A stretch of 44,973 nt of DNA from VXLM01 sp034421575 (GCA_034421575.1 DAOUKG010000018.1:1-44973), one strand, 5' to 3'; positions 34,111 through 42,938 are shown, counted from the first letter of the stretch. The notes: a model not told the origin generated them from the sequence alone. Numbers and translations are program-made.

Positions 34111-35376
34111 ATGAAAGACTGGGACCTCCAAACGCTATTCGACCGAGGAATGCTCGAAGACGCCATCGTCCGCAACGAGCTTTTCGACGACATAGCGAAC
34201 GGCAAGCGCCTGACCATCTACCAGGGGTTCGACCCGACCAGCCCCAACATGCACATCGGCCACCTGGTGGGCCTTCGTGTTCTCAGATGGTTCCAGCTTC
34301 ACGGCCATCACCTCATTCTCTTGATCGGCGACTTCACCGGACGCATCGGCGACCCCTCCGACCGCCCGGAGGCCCGCAAGCGACTGACGCACGCGCAGGT
34401 GCTCGAAAACGCTGAGACATACACCGAGCAATTCTCCAAGATCTTCGATCTCGACGGCGAGAACCCCGCGCAGGTCCGTTTCAACGGACACTGGCTCGAT
34501 AACATCTCCCTCTCGCAGTTCATCGAGATCATGGATAAGTTCACCGTCCAGCAGCTTCTCGAACGCAGCATGTTCCAGAACCGCATGAAGGCGCACGAGG
34601 CTCTGTACCTCAACGAGATGATCTATCCCATCCTGCAGGGATACGACTCCGTCGCGATGGAGGTAGACGCCGAGCTTGGCGGATCCGACCAGCTCTTCAA
34701 CATGATGCGGGGCCGCGATCTCGTGAAGGCATATCTCGGTAAGACCAAGCACGTCCTCACCACTCAGCTCCTGGAAGGGCTGGACGGCCGCAAGATGAGC
34801 AAGACCTACGGCAACACGGTTGACTTAGCCGAAGACCCCGTGCCCATGTTCTTCAAGCTCACCCTCGTCCAGGACTCCAAGCTGCCCCGCTTCATGCAGG
34901 TGCTCACCGACCGTGCGGACGACGAGATAGCCGCCATTGAGGAGCGCGCCAAGACCGAGCATAACATGATCGACGCCCGGCAGCAGTTCGCCCACGACAT
35001 AGTCTCGATGCTCCATTCCGCAGAAGCTGCCGACGAGGCCCAGCGAGAGTTCGAGAAAGTCATCACCGACGGTGAAATTCCTTCCGATATAAAGGAGATT
35101 TACGTCAACGTAGATGCGTATCGTGGCCCTAGAATGATAGACATCGCCACCCTGCTCAATGAGAGTTCACTGGTGCAAAGTAAGAGCGACGCTCGTCGGC
35201 TTATCGACCAGGGTGCAATTCGCATTAACGGGGAAGTCTTCCATGACCCACGGGGTACCGTTTCGGAAGATCAACTTCAGGGAGCAGTCATTAAGATCGG
35301 AAAGCGGGGTTACGTCAGTGTATTTGTTCCGACTGTACTAACTCCTATCGAATCATATTTTCCTAAAACCCAGTAA
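34111..35376 (+). CDS. tyrS: Tyrosyl-tRNA synthetase
   Basis: A 421-residue class I synthetase. The HIGH motif is PNMHIGH (46-51), the KMSKS motif is KMSKTYGN (about 229-236), and an S4-type RNA-binding domain occupies the C-terminus (from about 350, with SDARRLIDQGAIRINGE). The last 300 bp are clearly lower in GC than the rest. It ends the aromatic cluster. The gap to aroH is only 39 bp, too short for a T-box leader. An intergenic stretch of 130 bp follows. Confidence 0.96.
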   Translation: MKDWDLQTLFDRGMLEDAIVRNELFDDIANGKRLTIYQGFDPTSPNMHIGHLVGLRVLRWFQLHGHHLILLIGDFTGRIGDPSDRPEARKRLTHAQVLENAETYTEQFSKIFDLDGENPAQVRFNGHWLDNISLSQFIEIMDKFTVQQLLERSMFQNRMKAHEALYLNEMIYPILQGYDSVAMEVDAELGGSDQLFNMMRGRDLVKAYLGKTKHVLTTQLLEGLDGRKMSKTYGNTVDLAEDPVPMFFKLTLVQDSKLPRFMQVLTDRADDEIAAIEERAKTEHNMIDARQQFAHDIVSMLHSAEAADEAQREFEKVITDGEIPSDIKEIYVNVDAYRGPRMIDIATLLNESSLVQSKSDARRLIDQGAIRINGEVFHDPRGTVSEDQLQGAVIKIGKRGYVSVFVPTVLTPIESYFPKTQ

Positions 35377-35506
35377 GTGGGATAGGGCATCCGTTAGGCC
35401 TAGTTTAGGGAATTATATACTTGACTCCCGCGCAACGTAACACTATAACGAATCTTCCGGTATCCTGTAATTTGGTTTATATACCACGCAAATGAACATG
35501 CGGAAA

Positions 35507-36088
35507 TCAAGTGGATGGTGGTATGAAAAGGCAGTCGGGCTCCAAGGTCAAGATGTTCAATGTTAGACCGTACAGTTGGCCCCTTACCTGAATAAGCCGA
35601 CCTTTCTCAGCCGTAACGTGGTCATGTGCGTTCTCACTGCTATTGACGCAATGTACATAAACCTTGCCATCGGAAAGTCTGATGACAGATTTACCCTCAT
35701 GCTTATACCGCTCGTCGAACGGCATTTCGACCGTCACTTTCTTACCGATGTAATTCATTTGGAAGAAAGTACGATCATCCCTATGCCATCTCCAGTAGTA
35801 CTTGCCCAGTAACCACAGGTCATTAATGGTCTGATAATCCCATGTTGAATCAACAGATGGCATTGATGCGGGCGGCGTAGGTGTAGGTTCTGGCGTAGGG
35901 GTGGGACTGGGCGTAGGCGTAGGTTCCGGCGTAGGGGCGGGACTGGGGGTAGGTGTCGGTGTCGGCGTAGCAGTCACCACGATTATCTTCATTAGAGGCG
36001 TTTGTGTTTCAGTCATTGCAGTATTCGCCTCTATACCGCAGCCCAGCAATAGCATTGCTGACAACAAAAATGTTCGTAACAGTAACAT
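35507..36088 (-). CDS. Putative lipoprotein with Thr/Pro linker and possible OB-fold domain
   Basis: A 193-residue protein starting at ATG 36088, with AGAGGA just upstream. The N-terminus MLLLRTFLLSAMLLLGCGIE is a lipoprotein signal with lipobox LLGC (the Cys would be the lipid anchor). A Thr/Pro/Glu repeat linker follows (about 38-77), similar in style to the linkers in the protein at 4981-8412. The C-terminal 100 residues (IGKKVTVEMPF through RGQLYGLTLNILTLEPD) resemble the tRNA_anti-like OB-fold domain; this is a guess. Low GC. The function is unknown. Confidence 0.72.
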   Translation of the reverse strand: MLLLRTFLLSAMLLLGCGIEANTAMTETQTPLMKIIVVTATPTPTPTPSPAPTPEPTPTPSPTPTPEPTPTPPASMPSVDSTWDYQTINDLWLLGKYYWRWHRDDRTFFQMNYIGKKVTVEMPFDERYKHEGKSVIRLSDGKVYVHCVNSSENAHDHVTAEKGRLIQVRGQLYGLTLNILTLEPDCLFIPPST

Positions 36089-36437
36089 TGGATCCTCTTG
36101 GACTGTGTTGTTTATCAGCCACAAAGTTAGTCGTGATCAGTCGGTATGGGAACTGTCCTACACTCACACTCTTCAAGCCAGCAATGTTCTCGACATAGAG
36201 TTAAGTCATGGTCGACGTTGATAGACTCATGCTCAATCACTATATGAACCACACCATAAATTGATGCACGGTTCCACCGTATTATCTATTAGACTAATTT
36301 CGCTTTGTATGTCTTTACACTATCTCCTATAAGGATGGGAATGGTCACGCTACTTGCCCTCTGGATCAGCAATCGGGAGTTGTGTCCCTTGTTTCGGGTA
36401 GGCGCGATCGAGCATGTGCTGGACTCGAACTAGAGGC
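36089..36437. other. AT-rich intergenic region without recognised gene
   Basis: About 350 bp between the lipoprotein gene and the nucleotidyltransferase gene. It is markedly AT-rich compared with the core genes. No RNA gene, repeat or regulatory site could be supported. Confidence 0.5.
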
Positions 36438-36740
36438 TCATCCCTGGCCATACACAATCTGTGCTGCATCGAGTACCGCTCGACGAAATGACGGGTCTAA
36501 ATCGTTAGCCGTATTCAGGTCCACCTGCCTCCCTATGAGCTCGCTGAGCTCTCGCTGCATAGAAAAAAAGGCCAAGCCCGGAGTGTGCCCGGGCTCGAAC
36601 TCCACCAGCATGTCGATGTCGCTCTCTGTAGAGAAGTCGTTTCTCAGCACCGAGCCAAACAGTGACAGTTGCAGGATGTGATGCTCCCGGCAGAAGTCCG
36701 TGATTTGATCCTGCGGTATGTCAATATTGAGTGTCGTCAT
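36438..36740 (-). CDS. MNT-type nucleotidyltransferase domain protein, solitary
   Basis: A 100-residue minimal nucleotidyltransferase with the GS motif (SLFGSVLR, Gly29-Ser30), the paired acids Asp41 and Asp43 (SDIDMLVEF) and a third acid in RQVDLN (Asp74). Such proteins are usually the antitoxin of HEPN-MNT modules, which adenylate the HEPN toxin. No HEPN gene is next to it: its neighbour, 17 bp upstream, is a class III aminotransferase. GAAGGATGG lies before ATG 36740. It may be an orphan or part of a decayed module. Confidence 0.85.
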   Translation of the reverse strand: MTTLNIDIPQDQITDFCREHHILQLSLFGSVLRNDFSTESDIDMLVEFEPGHTPGLAFFSMQRELSELIGRQVDLNTANDLDPSFRRAVLDAAQIVYGQG

Positions 36741-36757
36741 GGTGTTGCGTCCATCCT

Positions 36758-38074
36758 TCACCGAATCCGCAGCATCACCCGCCGTACCGCGTCCACAAGA
36801 GCGTCGATCTCCGCCTCGGTCGTAAGCGAGCACAACGCCCCCGCCGCCTTCGTCTGCATGAGTATCCCCTCATTGAGCAGACCCGCGAAGAGCTTACCCT
36901 GCATCTCGCGGTCGGCCCGCAGCACCGAGCGGTAGTCGACGATCCGCTCCTCCGTGAAGTGGATCCCGAACAGCGAACCAACACCCGTCACCTGTACCGC
37001 GATGTCCAGTTCGTCGAAGACTGCCCGCAATTTCGCGCGCAGTATGTCGCCCAGCGCGTTCATGCGGTCATAGACCTCCGGCGTCAACTGGTCCAGCGTT
37101 GCCAGTCCGGCCACCATCGTCATCGGATTGGCGTTGAACGTCCCGGCGTGAGAGACCACCGGTCCGTCCGTCGGATCATACAGGTCCATCAGGTCCGCCC
37201 GTCCGCCCCACGCTCCGACCGGCATTCCCCCACCTATCACCTTGCCGAATGTCGTCATGTCCGGGATGACGCCCATCTGCTCCTGTGCCCCGCCCCGCGC
37301 AAGCCGGAAGCTCTGCACCTCGTCGAAGATGAGTATCATGTCCAACTCATTGGTGATGTCTCTCAGAAATGCCAAATACTCCGAGTCGGCTGGCAGATAC
37401 CCGAAGTTCGACAGCACCGGCTCGATTATCACGCAGGACAGACCGTCCGCGTTCTCACGCAGGATCCGCTCCGTCGACTCAATGTCGTTGTAGTGCAGCG
37501 TGACAACGTCCTCGACCACGCTGGGCGGTTGCCCCGGCCACTCGGCAACGCTCGTCGGTTCCACCGGATCGAGCGCGTCGAGCGGACTGTAGACGCTTAC
37601 TGACACGTACTCGTGGTTCCCGTGGTACCCGCCCTCGATCTTGGCGATCTTGTGCTTGCCCGTGTAGGCGCGGGCGGCGCGGATGGCGTTCAGCGTACCC
37701 TCGGTGCCTGAGTTCGTGAATCGTACCTTCTCGACCGACGGCACGCGCTCGCACAACTCCTGCGCCAGCCGCACCTGTGACTCGTGCGGCGTGCTGTAGC
37801 TCAGACCGATCGTGGCTTGGTCACGCACCGCTTCGACCACCGTGTCGTTAGAGTGGCCGAGCACATACGTCGTCGCGTTGAGCATGAAGTCGAGGTACCG
37901 GTTCCCGTCCACGTCGACAACGTGGTGCCCCTCCGTCCTCTCCACGAAGAACGGGTAAGGCCCAAAGTACGCCGTGCCGCGAGAGCTCCCACCCGGCAGA
38001 TACTTCTCCGCATCCGCCTGAAGCTCCGCGGACCGCGCCGTCGACGCTGCATATCGTTCAACTTCCGAGTCCAT
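36758..38074 (-). CDS. Class III aminotransferase, glutamate-1-semialdehyde aminomutase-like
   Basis: A 438-residue PLP enzyme with the DEVQ (251-254) and Lys278 (TFGKVIGGGMPVGAWGG) motifs of the HemL-like branch. HemL makes 5-aminolevulinate from glutamate-1-semialdehyde. The LPGGSSRGTAYFGPYP start and FNANPMTMVAGLATL are HemL-like, but some relatives are amino-acid or amine aminotransferases, so I give no symbol. It is not in the tetrapyrrole operon at 21.3-25.6 kb. The gap to larE is 14 bp and to the nucleotidyltransferase gene 17 bp, so larE, this gene and the nucleotidyltransferase gene may be one transcript. Confidence 0.85.
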   Translation of the reverse strand: MDSEVERYAASTARSAELQADAEKYLPGGSSRGTAYFGPYPFFVERTEGHHVVDVDGNRYLDFMLNATTYVLGHSNDTVVEAVRDQATIGLSYSTPHESQVRLAQELCERVPSVEKVRFTNSGTEGTLNAIRAARAYTGKHKIAKIEGGYHGNHEYVSVSVYSPLDALDPVEPTSVAEWPGQPPSVVEDVVTLHYNDIESTERILRENADGLSCVIIEPVLSNFGYLPADSEYLAFLRDITNELDMILIFDEVQSFRLARGGAQEQMGVIPDMTTFGKVIGGGMPVGAWGGRADLMDLYDPTDGPVVSHAGTFNANPMTMVAGLATLDQLTPEVYDRMNALGDILRAKLRAVFDELDIAVQVTGVGSLFGIHFTEERIVDYRSVLRADREMQGKLFAGLLNEGILMQTKAAGALCSLTTEAEIDALVDAVRRVMLRIR

Positions 38075-38088
38075 TTCGCTCCCCTCGG

Positions 38089-38967
38089 CTACTCTTCCTG
38101 AAACGTCCCATTCACATCCCGTTTCCTCTGCAACCCCACCAACACCTCGTTCAAACTCCCCGAACGAAAACCCTCCAAATCCAGCGTCACATACGAATAC
38201 CCAATCTCCCGGAACCGCCGGATCACCTCCCGCCGCGTCTCGTCATCCAGCAATACCCCAAAATCTTCCGGCCCAACCTCGATCCGCGCGACCGTGTCGT
38301 GATGCCGCACCCGAAGTCGCTTGATACCCAGGGACCGAAGGTACTCCTCCGCTTCCGCGATCCGCGCAAGCGCCTCGACCGTCACCGGCGTCCCGTACGG
38401 GATCCGCGACGACAGGCACGCCTGCGCGGGCTTGTCCCACGTCGGCAGACCCATCACACGAGACTGCTCGCGTATCTCCGCCTTCGTCAGTCCCGCCTCG
38501 ACCAGCGGACTACGCACTCCTCGCTTCTTCGCCGAGTTGATGCCCGGCCGAAAGTCCCCCGTGTCGTCCAGATTGTGCGCGTTGATGATCTGCGAGTACC
38601 CCGCTTCCGGCAGCGTCGAGAGGTGCGTGTACAGCTCCTCCTTGCAGAAGAAGCAGCGGTTGGGATCGTTGGCGCGGTAGTCGTTCCGCTCCACCTCCGC
38701 CGTCTCGATGACGCGATGGTTCAGCCCCAGCAGACCCGCCACTCGAACCGCCCCCTCGAACTCCGAAGGAGCGAGACTCGGCGACTTCGCCGTCACCGCC
38801 AAGGCCGCATCGCCCAGCACCTCGTTAGCCACCGCCGCCAGGAACGTGCTGTCCACACCCCCCGAATACGCGACGATCACATGCCCCATCTCGGACAAAG
38901 ATGACTTGAGAGCGGAGAGTTTCTCGTCCGTACCTGTTTCGGTTTGGGCAACCATGGTATTAACCAT
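38089..38967 (-). CDS. larE: LarE-type ATP-dependent sulfur transferase
   Basis: A 292-residue PP-loop ATP pyrophosphatase of the LarE family, which activates the substrate carboxylate during synthesis of the nickel-pincer cofactor of lactate racemase-type enzymes. The PP-loop is SGGVDS (35-40), with RCFFCK (Cys105, Cys108) and ACLSSR (Cys184, aligned with the sacrificial-sulfur Cys of LarE). No larB, larC or larA is seen here, so the cofactor role is uncertain. It lies 14 bp before the aminotransferase gene in the same direction. Confidence 0.86.
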   Translation of the reverse strand: MVNTMVAQTETGTDEKLSALKSSLSEMGHVIVAYSGGVDSTFLAAVANEVLGDAALAVTAKSPSLAPSEFEGAVRVAGLLGLNHRVIETAEVERNDYRANDPNRCFFCKEELYTHLSTLPEAGYSQIINAHNLDDTGDFRPGINSAKKRGVRSPLVEAGLTKAEIREQSRVMGLPTWDKPAQACLSSRIPYGTPVTVEALARIAEAEEYLRSLGIKRLRVRHHDTVARIEVGPEDFGVLLDDETRREVIRRFREIGYSYVTLDLEGFRSGSLNEVLVGLQRKRDVNGTFQEE

Positions 38968-38979
38968 ACCGCAGTTGCG

Positions 38980-39996
38980 TCACCAACCGTAACGCTCCTG
39001 GATATACTCCGCCCAGTCGGACACGGCATCCCCGCACTCGCTTTCGACCGCCTCACGCAGTTCCGTCGGGGTGACCATCTTGAACGCGGCGTCGGGGTTC
39101 TTCAACGTAGCCCGCATCACCTCATCGACCGTTTTCAAGTCGGGAAACCTCTCGGCCAGCGGCGGCGATGTGATGCGGGCTCTATATGCGGTATTTTCCT
39201 CCGGCGCGACGACGACCACTTTCGCGTCCAGGACGCCATGCTCGCGCCCTGCAACCATCTGGTCTCCCAAGAGGCGGTTGCGCAGGAGTTGGTAGAAGGG
39301 TTCGTAGAGTAACTCGTTCATTGGGACTGCGCCATTCTCGGTTCCGAATGATGAGAATATGGTGGAGTACAAGGGGGAATACCTTGGCCACCGCACTTCT
39401 CCTTTACGCCCCTTGCCCATGTAACGACCGCTCCCACCGCTCTCTGTATACTTCCACTCCATGAGGTAGGCGCGTCGTCCCCTGTCGGTTTCGGCGACCA
39501 CGAACGAATCGACGCTCGTCTCGAGTTGCCCTCGGTGAGTTCCACCTTCCAGTGACTTGTCGACGCCAATCCACTCGAAATCGACCGGCGACTGGTTGCC
39601 GTTGCCGTCAACAATCTCGATAACGTCCTGCACGTCATTGTCGATTGCGCGAATGACCGCCGTAAGCGCCCCCTCCACTGAAACCAGCGGAAGCAGGAAG
39701 TTCACACAAGCGATCTGGGAACTCGCCATATTGCGGGTCGGGCCATTCCCTCCGGGAGTATCGCCACTTCTCCCGGTACGGTGCCACTTTATCTCACGCT
39801 CCCGGAAGAACTTTAAGGCCCCATTTTCACCCCTCAGTTGAGGGTAGAGGTTTTCCTTCTCATAACCGTGAGCCAACAGATGACCGTTACGTCGTCCTTT
39901 GTCGTCTGAAGGAGAACGTCCCTGTTGACTTATGGTTCCGGATTGGGTTCTGAATTCGGCTTGACGCCTTCGAGCTTCAACTCCAAAGGTTGCCAT
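38980..39996 (-). CDS. Putative PD-(D/E)XK endonuclease, PGN_0703-like
   Basis: A 338-residue protein resembling the PGN_0703 family of putative restriction endonucleases, with IKWHRTGR, RNMASSQIACVNFLLPL and a likely PD-(D/E)XK site (Asp163, Glu180, Lys182 in SVDSFVVAE and LMEWKY). No methylase is adjacent, so it is a solitary enzyme. The gap to larE is 12 bp and to the P-loop gene 15 bp, so it is tightly packed among metabolic genes. Function not proved. Confidence 0.72.
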   Translation of the reverse strand: MATFGVEARRRQAEFRTQSGTISQQGRSPSDDKGRRNGHLLAHGYEKENLYPQLRGENGALKFFREREIKWHRTGRSGDTPGGNGPTRNMASSQIACVNFLLPLVSVEGALTAVIRAIDNDVQDVIEIVDGNGNQSPVDFEWIGVDKSLEGGTHRGQLETSVDSFVVAETDRGRRAYLMEWKYTESGGSGRYMGKGRKGEVRWPRYSPLYSTIFSSFGTENGAVPMNELLYEPFYQLLRNRLLGDQMVAGREHGVLDAKVVVVAPEENTAYRARITSPPLAERFPDLKTVDEVMRATLKNPDAAFKMVTPTELREAVESECGDAVSDWAEYIQERYGW

Positions 39997-40011
39997 CTGA
40001 GGTTCTTCCTT

Positions 40012-40704
40012 TCACCCCCCGTGCGTCAGCATCCGCAGCCTGTCGCCCTCCGTCCAGTACGGCTCCATCTTGCACAGAAACTCCTCGAACGTCTCTTCCG
40101 GCGTCGAGTCGGTCGTGTCGAGCGTGAACTTGTTGCGGATGGCCGACCGCACAAACTCCTCCTCGAACCGCTGCAGGACACGCTCGATGTCCTCATCTCG
40201 CACGACCCCGTCCGCGTGCGGCGCGGCCCTCATGCGGCTTCGCACAACGTCCGCGGACGCCCTCATCAGCACAAGCACTGTTTCGGGCATGTACTTCACC
40301 AAGGCCTGCTCGACGTTCTGCGCCTCGACGCGACGGTCGCCGGGCTCGCCCGGCCTTCCGTACCCGAAATACATCGGCGCATAGATCATCTCGTCGATGT
40401 GATGGCCGATGTGAAGCCCGCCGAAGGTCATGGAATCCCTGGCCCGGGTCGGAGAGTGATAGTACAGCGTGTACCGCGTGAACAGCTCCTTCAGCTTCGG
40501 CGACATCTCCAAAATCTGTCGCTTCTCCTCCTCGTCGAAGATGATCGAGTCCGGGTCGAGCGGCGGATGCCCGGAGTTATTCGGCAGCTTGAAATGGTCG
40601 TGGAAGATGGTCGTCTGCCCGAAGGCCCCCTTCATCCACTCCTGCAACCCCAGCATCAGCGTGGTGGTCCCCGTGTACTCGCATCCGATTGCTATGATGT
40701 TCAT
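40012..40704 (-). CDS. P-loop-like protein lacking the Walker A lysine (paralogue 1)
   Basis: A 230-residue protein beginning like a P-loop kinase or sulfotransferase (MNIIAIGCEYTGTTTLMLG). The Walker A position that should be Lys (GxxxxGK[ST]) is Thr. The strictly placed HDHFK (35-39) is shared with the paralogue at 41412-42098. Other common features are the RMRAAPH/RMAANPH loop and a C-terminal helical segment. It probably binds a nucleotide or phosphate in a modified way. The function is unknown. Confidence 0.78.
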   Translation of the reverse strand: MNIIAIGCEYTGTTTLMLGLQEWMKGAFGQTTIFHDHFKLPNNSGHPPLDPDSIIFDEEEKRQILEMSPKLKELFTRYTLYYHSPTRARDSMTFGGLHIGHHIDEMIYAPMYFGYGRPGEPGDRRVEAQNVEQALVKYMPETVLVLMRASADVVRSRMRAAPHADGVVRDEDIERVLQRFEEEFVRSAIRNKFTLDTTDSTPEETFEEFLCKMEPYWTEGDRLRMLTHGG

Positions 40705-40719
40705 TTGCTACTTCCTAAT

Positions 40720-41100
40720 TCACTGCATCGATGAAAACTCTTCAATGATAACCGCTCCGTCGTCCACGGCGTCTACGGTGACTCGACTGTCCCATAGCAG
40801 GGTCATGCCAAGCAGTGGAACACTGTCCGACTGTAGTACCAGCGCGTCACGCAGGCGTCCGTGCCATGATACCGTTGCAAGATAGGCCGCAAACTCAAAG
40901 CGCTCTCCGTTTGCAAGCTCAAATATCCGCTGGCCCACGAAGGGCAAATCCAGCATGCGAATAAATTCCCTGGAGAGTGCCAAATGGCCGGTAAACCCCG
41001 TGTCAAAAATAACCTCCAGGCGGTGAGGCCGCCCATTGCCGTCGTTGATGTCTAGGGGAACCAGCGCTTGTTGATTCCCGCCTACTTTTCCCCTGATCAT
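40720..41100 (-). CDS. Clan AA (retropepsin-like) aspartic protease
   Basis: A 126-residue protein with one aspartic-protease active-site motif (EVIFDTGFTGHL, DTG 33-35) and the following hydrophobic-Gly segment VPLLGMTLLWD near 93-103. As in bacterial retropepsin-like proteins it would need to dimerise. It starts within an ATGA overlap with the upstream small gene (41097-41100), so the two are co-translated. The substrate is unknown. Confidence 0.83.
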   Translation of the reverse strand: MIRGKVGGNQQALVPLDINDGNGRPHRLEVIFDTGFTGHLALSREFIRMLDLPFVGQRIFELANGERFEFAAYLATVSWHGRLRDALVLQSDSVPLLGMTLLWDSRVTVDAVDDGAVIIEEFSSMQ

Positions 41101-41369
41101 TGTGCTGAAGGCACCCGGAACCCACCGGCGTGGCTGTATGCGGCACGATAGCCGACGCGCACTCCGTACGTGATGGCGCCCGGCCTCCGCTCCAGCAGCC
41201 GCCGGGTGGCTACCGCGTCTTCCGGGTCGATCTCATAGTCACCGGTCTCAACGTCGATGACTACGAACTTTCCCTTTTCTTTCGGCTCTACTTGAGATTG
41301 GATACGATCTCGATAGATGGCCTTCCCCCGCGCCGTTATCTCCCCCGGTTTGTAATCGTGGTCTTCCAT
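41097..41369 (-). CDS. Small protein paired with the aspartic protease
   Basis: A 90-residue protein starting at ATG 41369 with GGAGG five bases upstream. The central part (KGKFVVIDVETGDYEIDPED, then AVATRRLL) resembles small partner proteins of bacterial aspartic-protease pairs, sometimes annotated as antitoxin-like. The overlap ATGA with the protease gene suggests a functional pair. No further function can be assigned. Confidence 0.72.
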   Translation of the reverse strand: MEDHDYKPGEITARGKAIYRDRIQSQVEPKEKGKFVVIDVETGDYEIDPEDAVATRRLLERRPGAITYGVRVGYRAAYSHAGGFRVPSAQ

Positions 41370-41411
41370 AGCGTCCTCCGGAATAGAGTTAAGTACCCTA
41401 CGCAATTCTTT

Positions 41412-42098
41412 CTACTTTCTCCGCACCACCATCCTCCGCCTGTCCTCGATCGTCAGATGCGCCCGGAGCGCTAACTGAAGCTCATCGACGCTCTCCTCGA
41501 CCGTCGCCTCCGACGTGTCGATTTCGATCTTCGTATGGATCACCGACCTCTCGAACTCCATCTCGAAGTCCGCCAGCACCGGTTCGATATCCTTCTTCTG
41601 CACAATGGAGAACGGGTGTGGGTTCGCGGCCATTCGCTCCGCTATCACGTCCGGCGAGGCCTTGACGCAGACGAGCACGGTGTCCGGCGCCTGCTCGATG
41701 AACTCGGTCTCGAGGTGGCGGGCATATTTCCACCGTATCCCCCCCTGCGGCTCCTCCTCGTGACCGTACCCGAAGAACGGGGCCGCGTACACCGCGTCCT
41801 CGATGTGGAACCCGACGACGATGTAGTCGTCGGCCATGCGCGAGTTGGGCATGTGGTAGTTCATGCTCTGCCGCTGGGCCATCTCCTTCATCTTCGGCGT
41901 CCACGCCATGATCTGTCGCAATTCCTCGTCGGTCAGAGGCTCGGCCGGCTGGCCAATGCGGTAGGACGCAATATGGGGAATCTTGAAGTGGTCGTGGATT
42001 TCCTGCGTCCCCCCCAACGTCATGCGCGCCCACTCCGCTATTCCGTTGGCTAATGTCGTCGTTCCCGAGTATTCGCATCCGGCTATGATGAGGTTCAT
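41412..42098 (-). CDS. P-loop-like protein lacking the Walker A lysine (paralogue 2)
   Basis: A 228-residue paralogue of the protein at 40012-40704. It shares GCEYSGTTTL at residues 7-16, HDHFK at 35-39, the GFHIEDAVYAAPFFGYGHEEEP segment (compare HIGHHIDEMIYAPMYFGYGRPG) and a similar C-terminus. The Walker A lysine is again replaced by Thr, so the change is conserved and not a mutation in one gene. It starts within an ATGA overlap with the upstream membrane protein gene (42095-42098). Confidence 0.78.
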   Translation of the reverse strand: MNLIIAGCEYSGTTTLANGIAEWARMTLGGTQEIHDHFKIPHIASYRIGQPAEPLTDEELRQIMAWTPKMKEMAQRQSMNYHMPNSRMADDYIVVGFHIEDAVYAAPFFGYGHEEEPQGGIRWKYARHLETEFIEQAPDTVLVCVKASPDVIAERMAANPHPFSIVQKKDIEPVLADFEMEFERSVIHTKIEIDTSEATVEESVDELQLALRAHLTIEDRRRMVVRRK

Positions 42099-42802
42099 TT
42101 GTCGTCCTGTGTCGTCTTGAAGATTTCCTGGAATTCCATACCCGTCTGTTTCGTGATGCCGCTGGCAAGGTAGTATAACGCAAACCCCAGAATAGTTATC
42201 GAGGGTACCGTGATGACCGGAAAGCTCAGCGCAGTCATCCGCCCAAGCTCCTCGTTGAATGCCGTCGTCCCCGGCTCGCTCACCACGACGACCCGCGCAA
42301 GCACATAGTTCAACACCGTCGAGACCAGCAGCCCGAACGCGATCATGTATGTGGCCACGTCCACCCGCTGCTCGTACGCGTCGACGCTCTGCCTCTGGTT
42401 GAGCGCCTCATAGACCCGCTCGACGTTGATGACCTTGTGCATGATCGACTTGACAAGCGGGTAGGGCGTCCGCATCGAGACCACCACCGCCACGCAGATG
42501 ATGAACGGGATCGCCGCCTCCTTGATCGCCAGCCACTCCACCGGCAGCTTCAGCAGTCCGATGCCGCCCGTCAGAAGCACGCTCGCGAACCCCAGCATCG
42601 AGTACGGATTGAATCCCCGCCGCACGATGAAGTCGTACAGCCCATATCCCACCGGAAACGCCAGCGCCAGCAGCAGCCCGTTCACCGGCCCCAGTTGCTC
42701 CTCACCGCTGAACCGCACCAGGATAATCACCGGTATGACGATGTTCACCGCCAAACTAACCAGCGGATTCTCCCGTCGACTCTTCTTCCCTTCCGTGCTC
42801 AT
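42095..42802 (-). CDS. Integral membrane protein, VC0807-like
   Basis: A 235-residue protein with about six hydrophobic segments (near 14-30, 40-58, 66-83, 92-108, 150-170 and 195-215). The conserved-looking opening NPLVSLAVNIVIPVIIL resembles the VC0807 family of uncharacterised membrane proteins. It overlaps paralogue 2 of the P-loop proteins by four bases, so the two are probably translated together. Function unknown. Confidence 0.65.
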   Translation of the reverse strand: MSTEGKKSRRENPLVSLAVNIVIPVIILVRFSGEEQLGPVNGLLLALAFPVGYGLYDFIVRRGFNPYSMLGFASVLLTGGIGLLKLPVEWLAIKEAAIPFIICVAVVVSMRTPYPLVKSIMHKVINVERVYEALNQRQSVDAYEQRVDVATYMIAFGLLVSTVLNYVLARVVVVSEPGTTAFNEELGRMTALSFPVITVPSITILGFALYYLASGITKQTGMEFQEIFKTTQDDK

Positions 42803-42938
42803 CGCTCCTCCAACAAACAGAGTAACGATTGTAGAGCCGCACGACCGATTCCGCTACCTACTGCTCATCCCGGTGCTAGGCAATCGTATTTGACGGTACT
42901 CGTGTTGTGGAGTGACTGTCCCATCGGGGCAAGTATCA

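Noticed and set aside
36415..36445. CTGGACTCGAACTAG stretch resembling a tRNA T arm
   Set aside because: No acceptor, anticodon or D arm could be paired on either strand.
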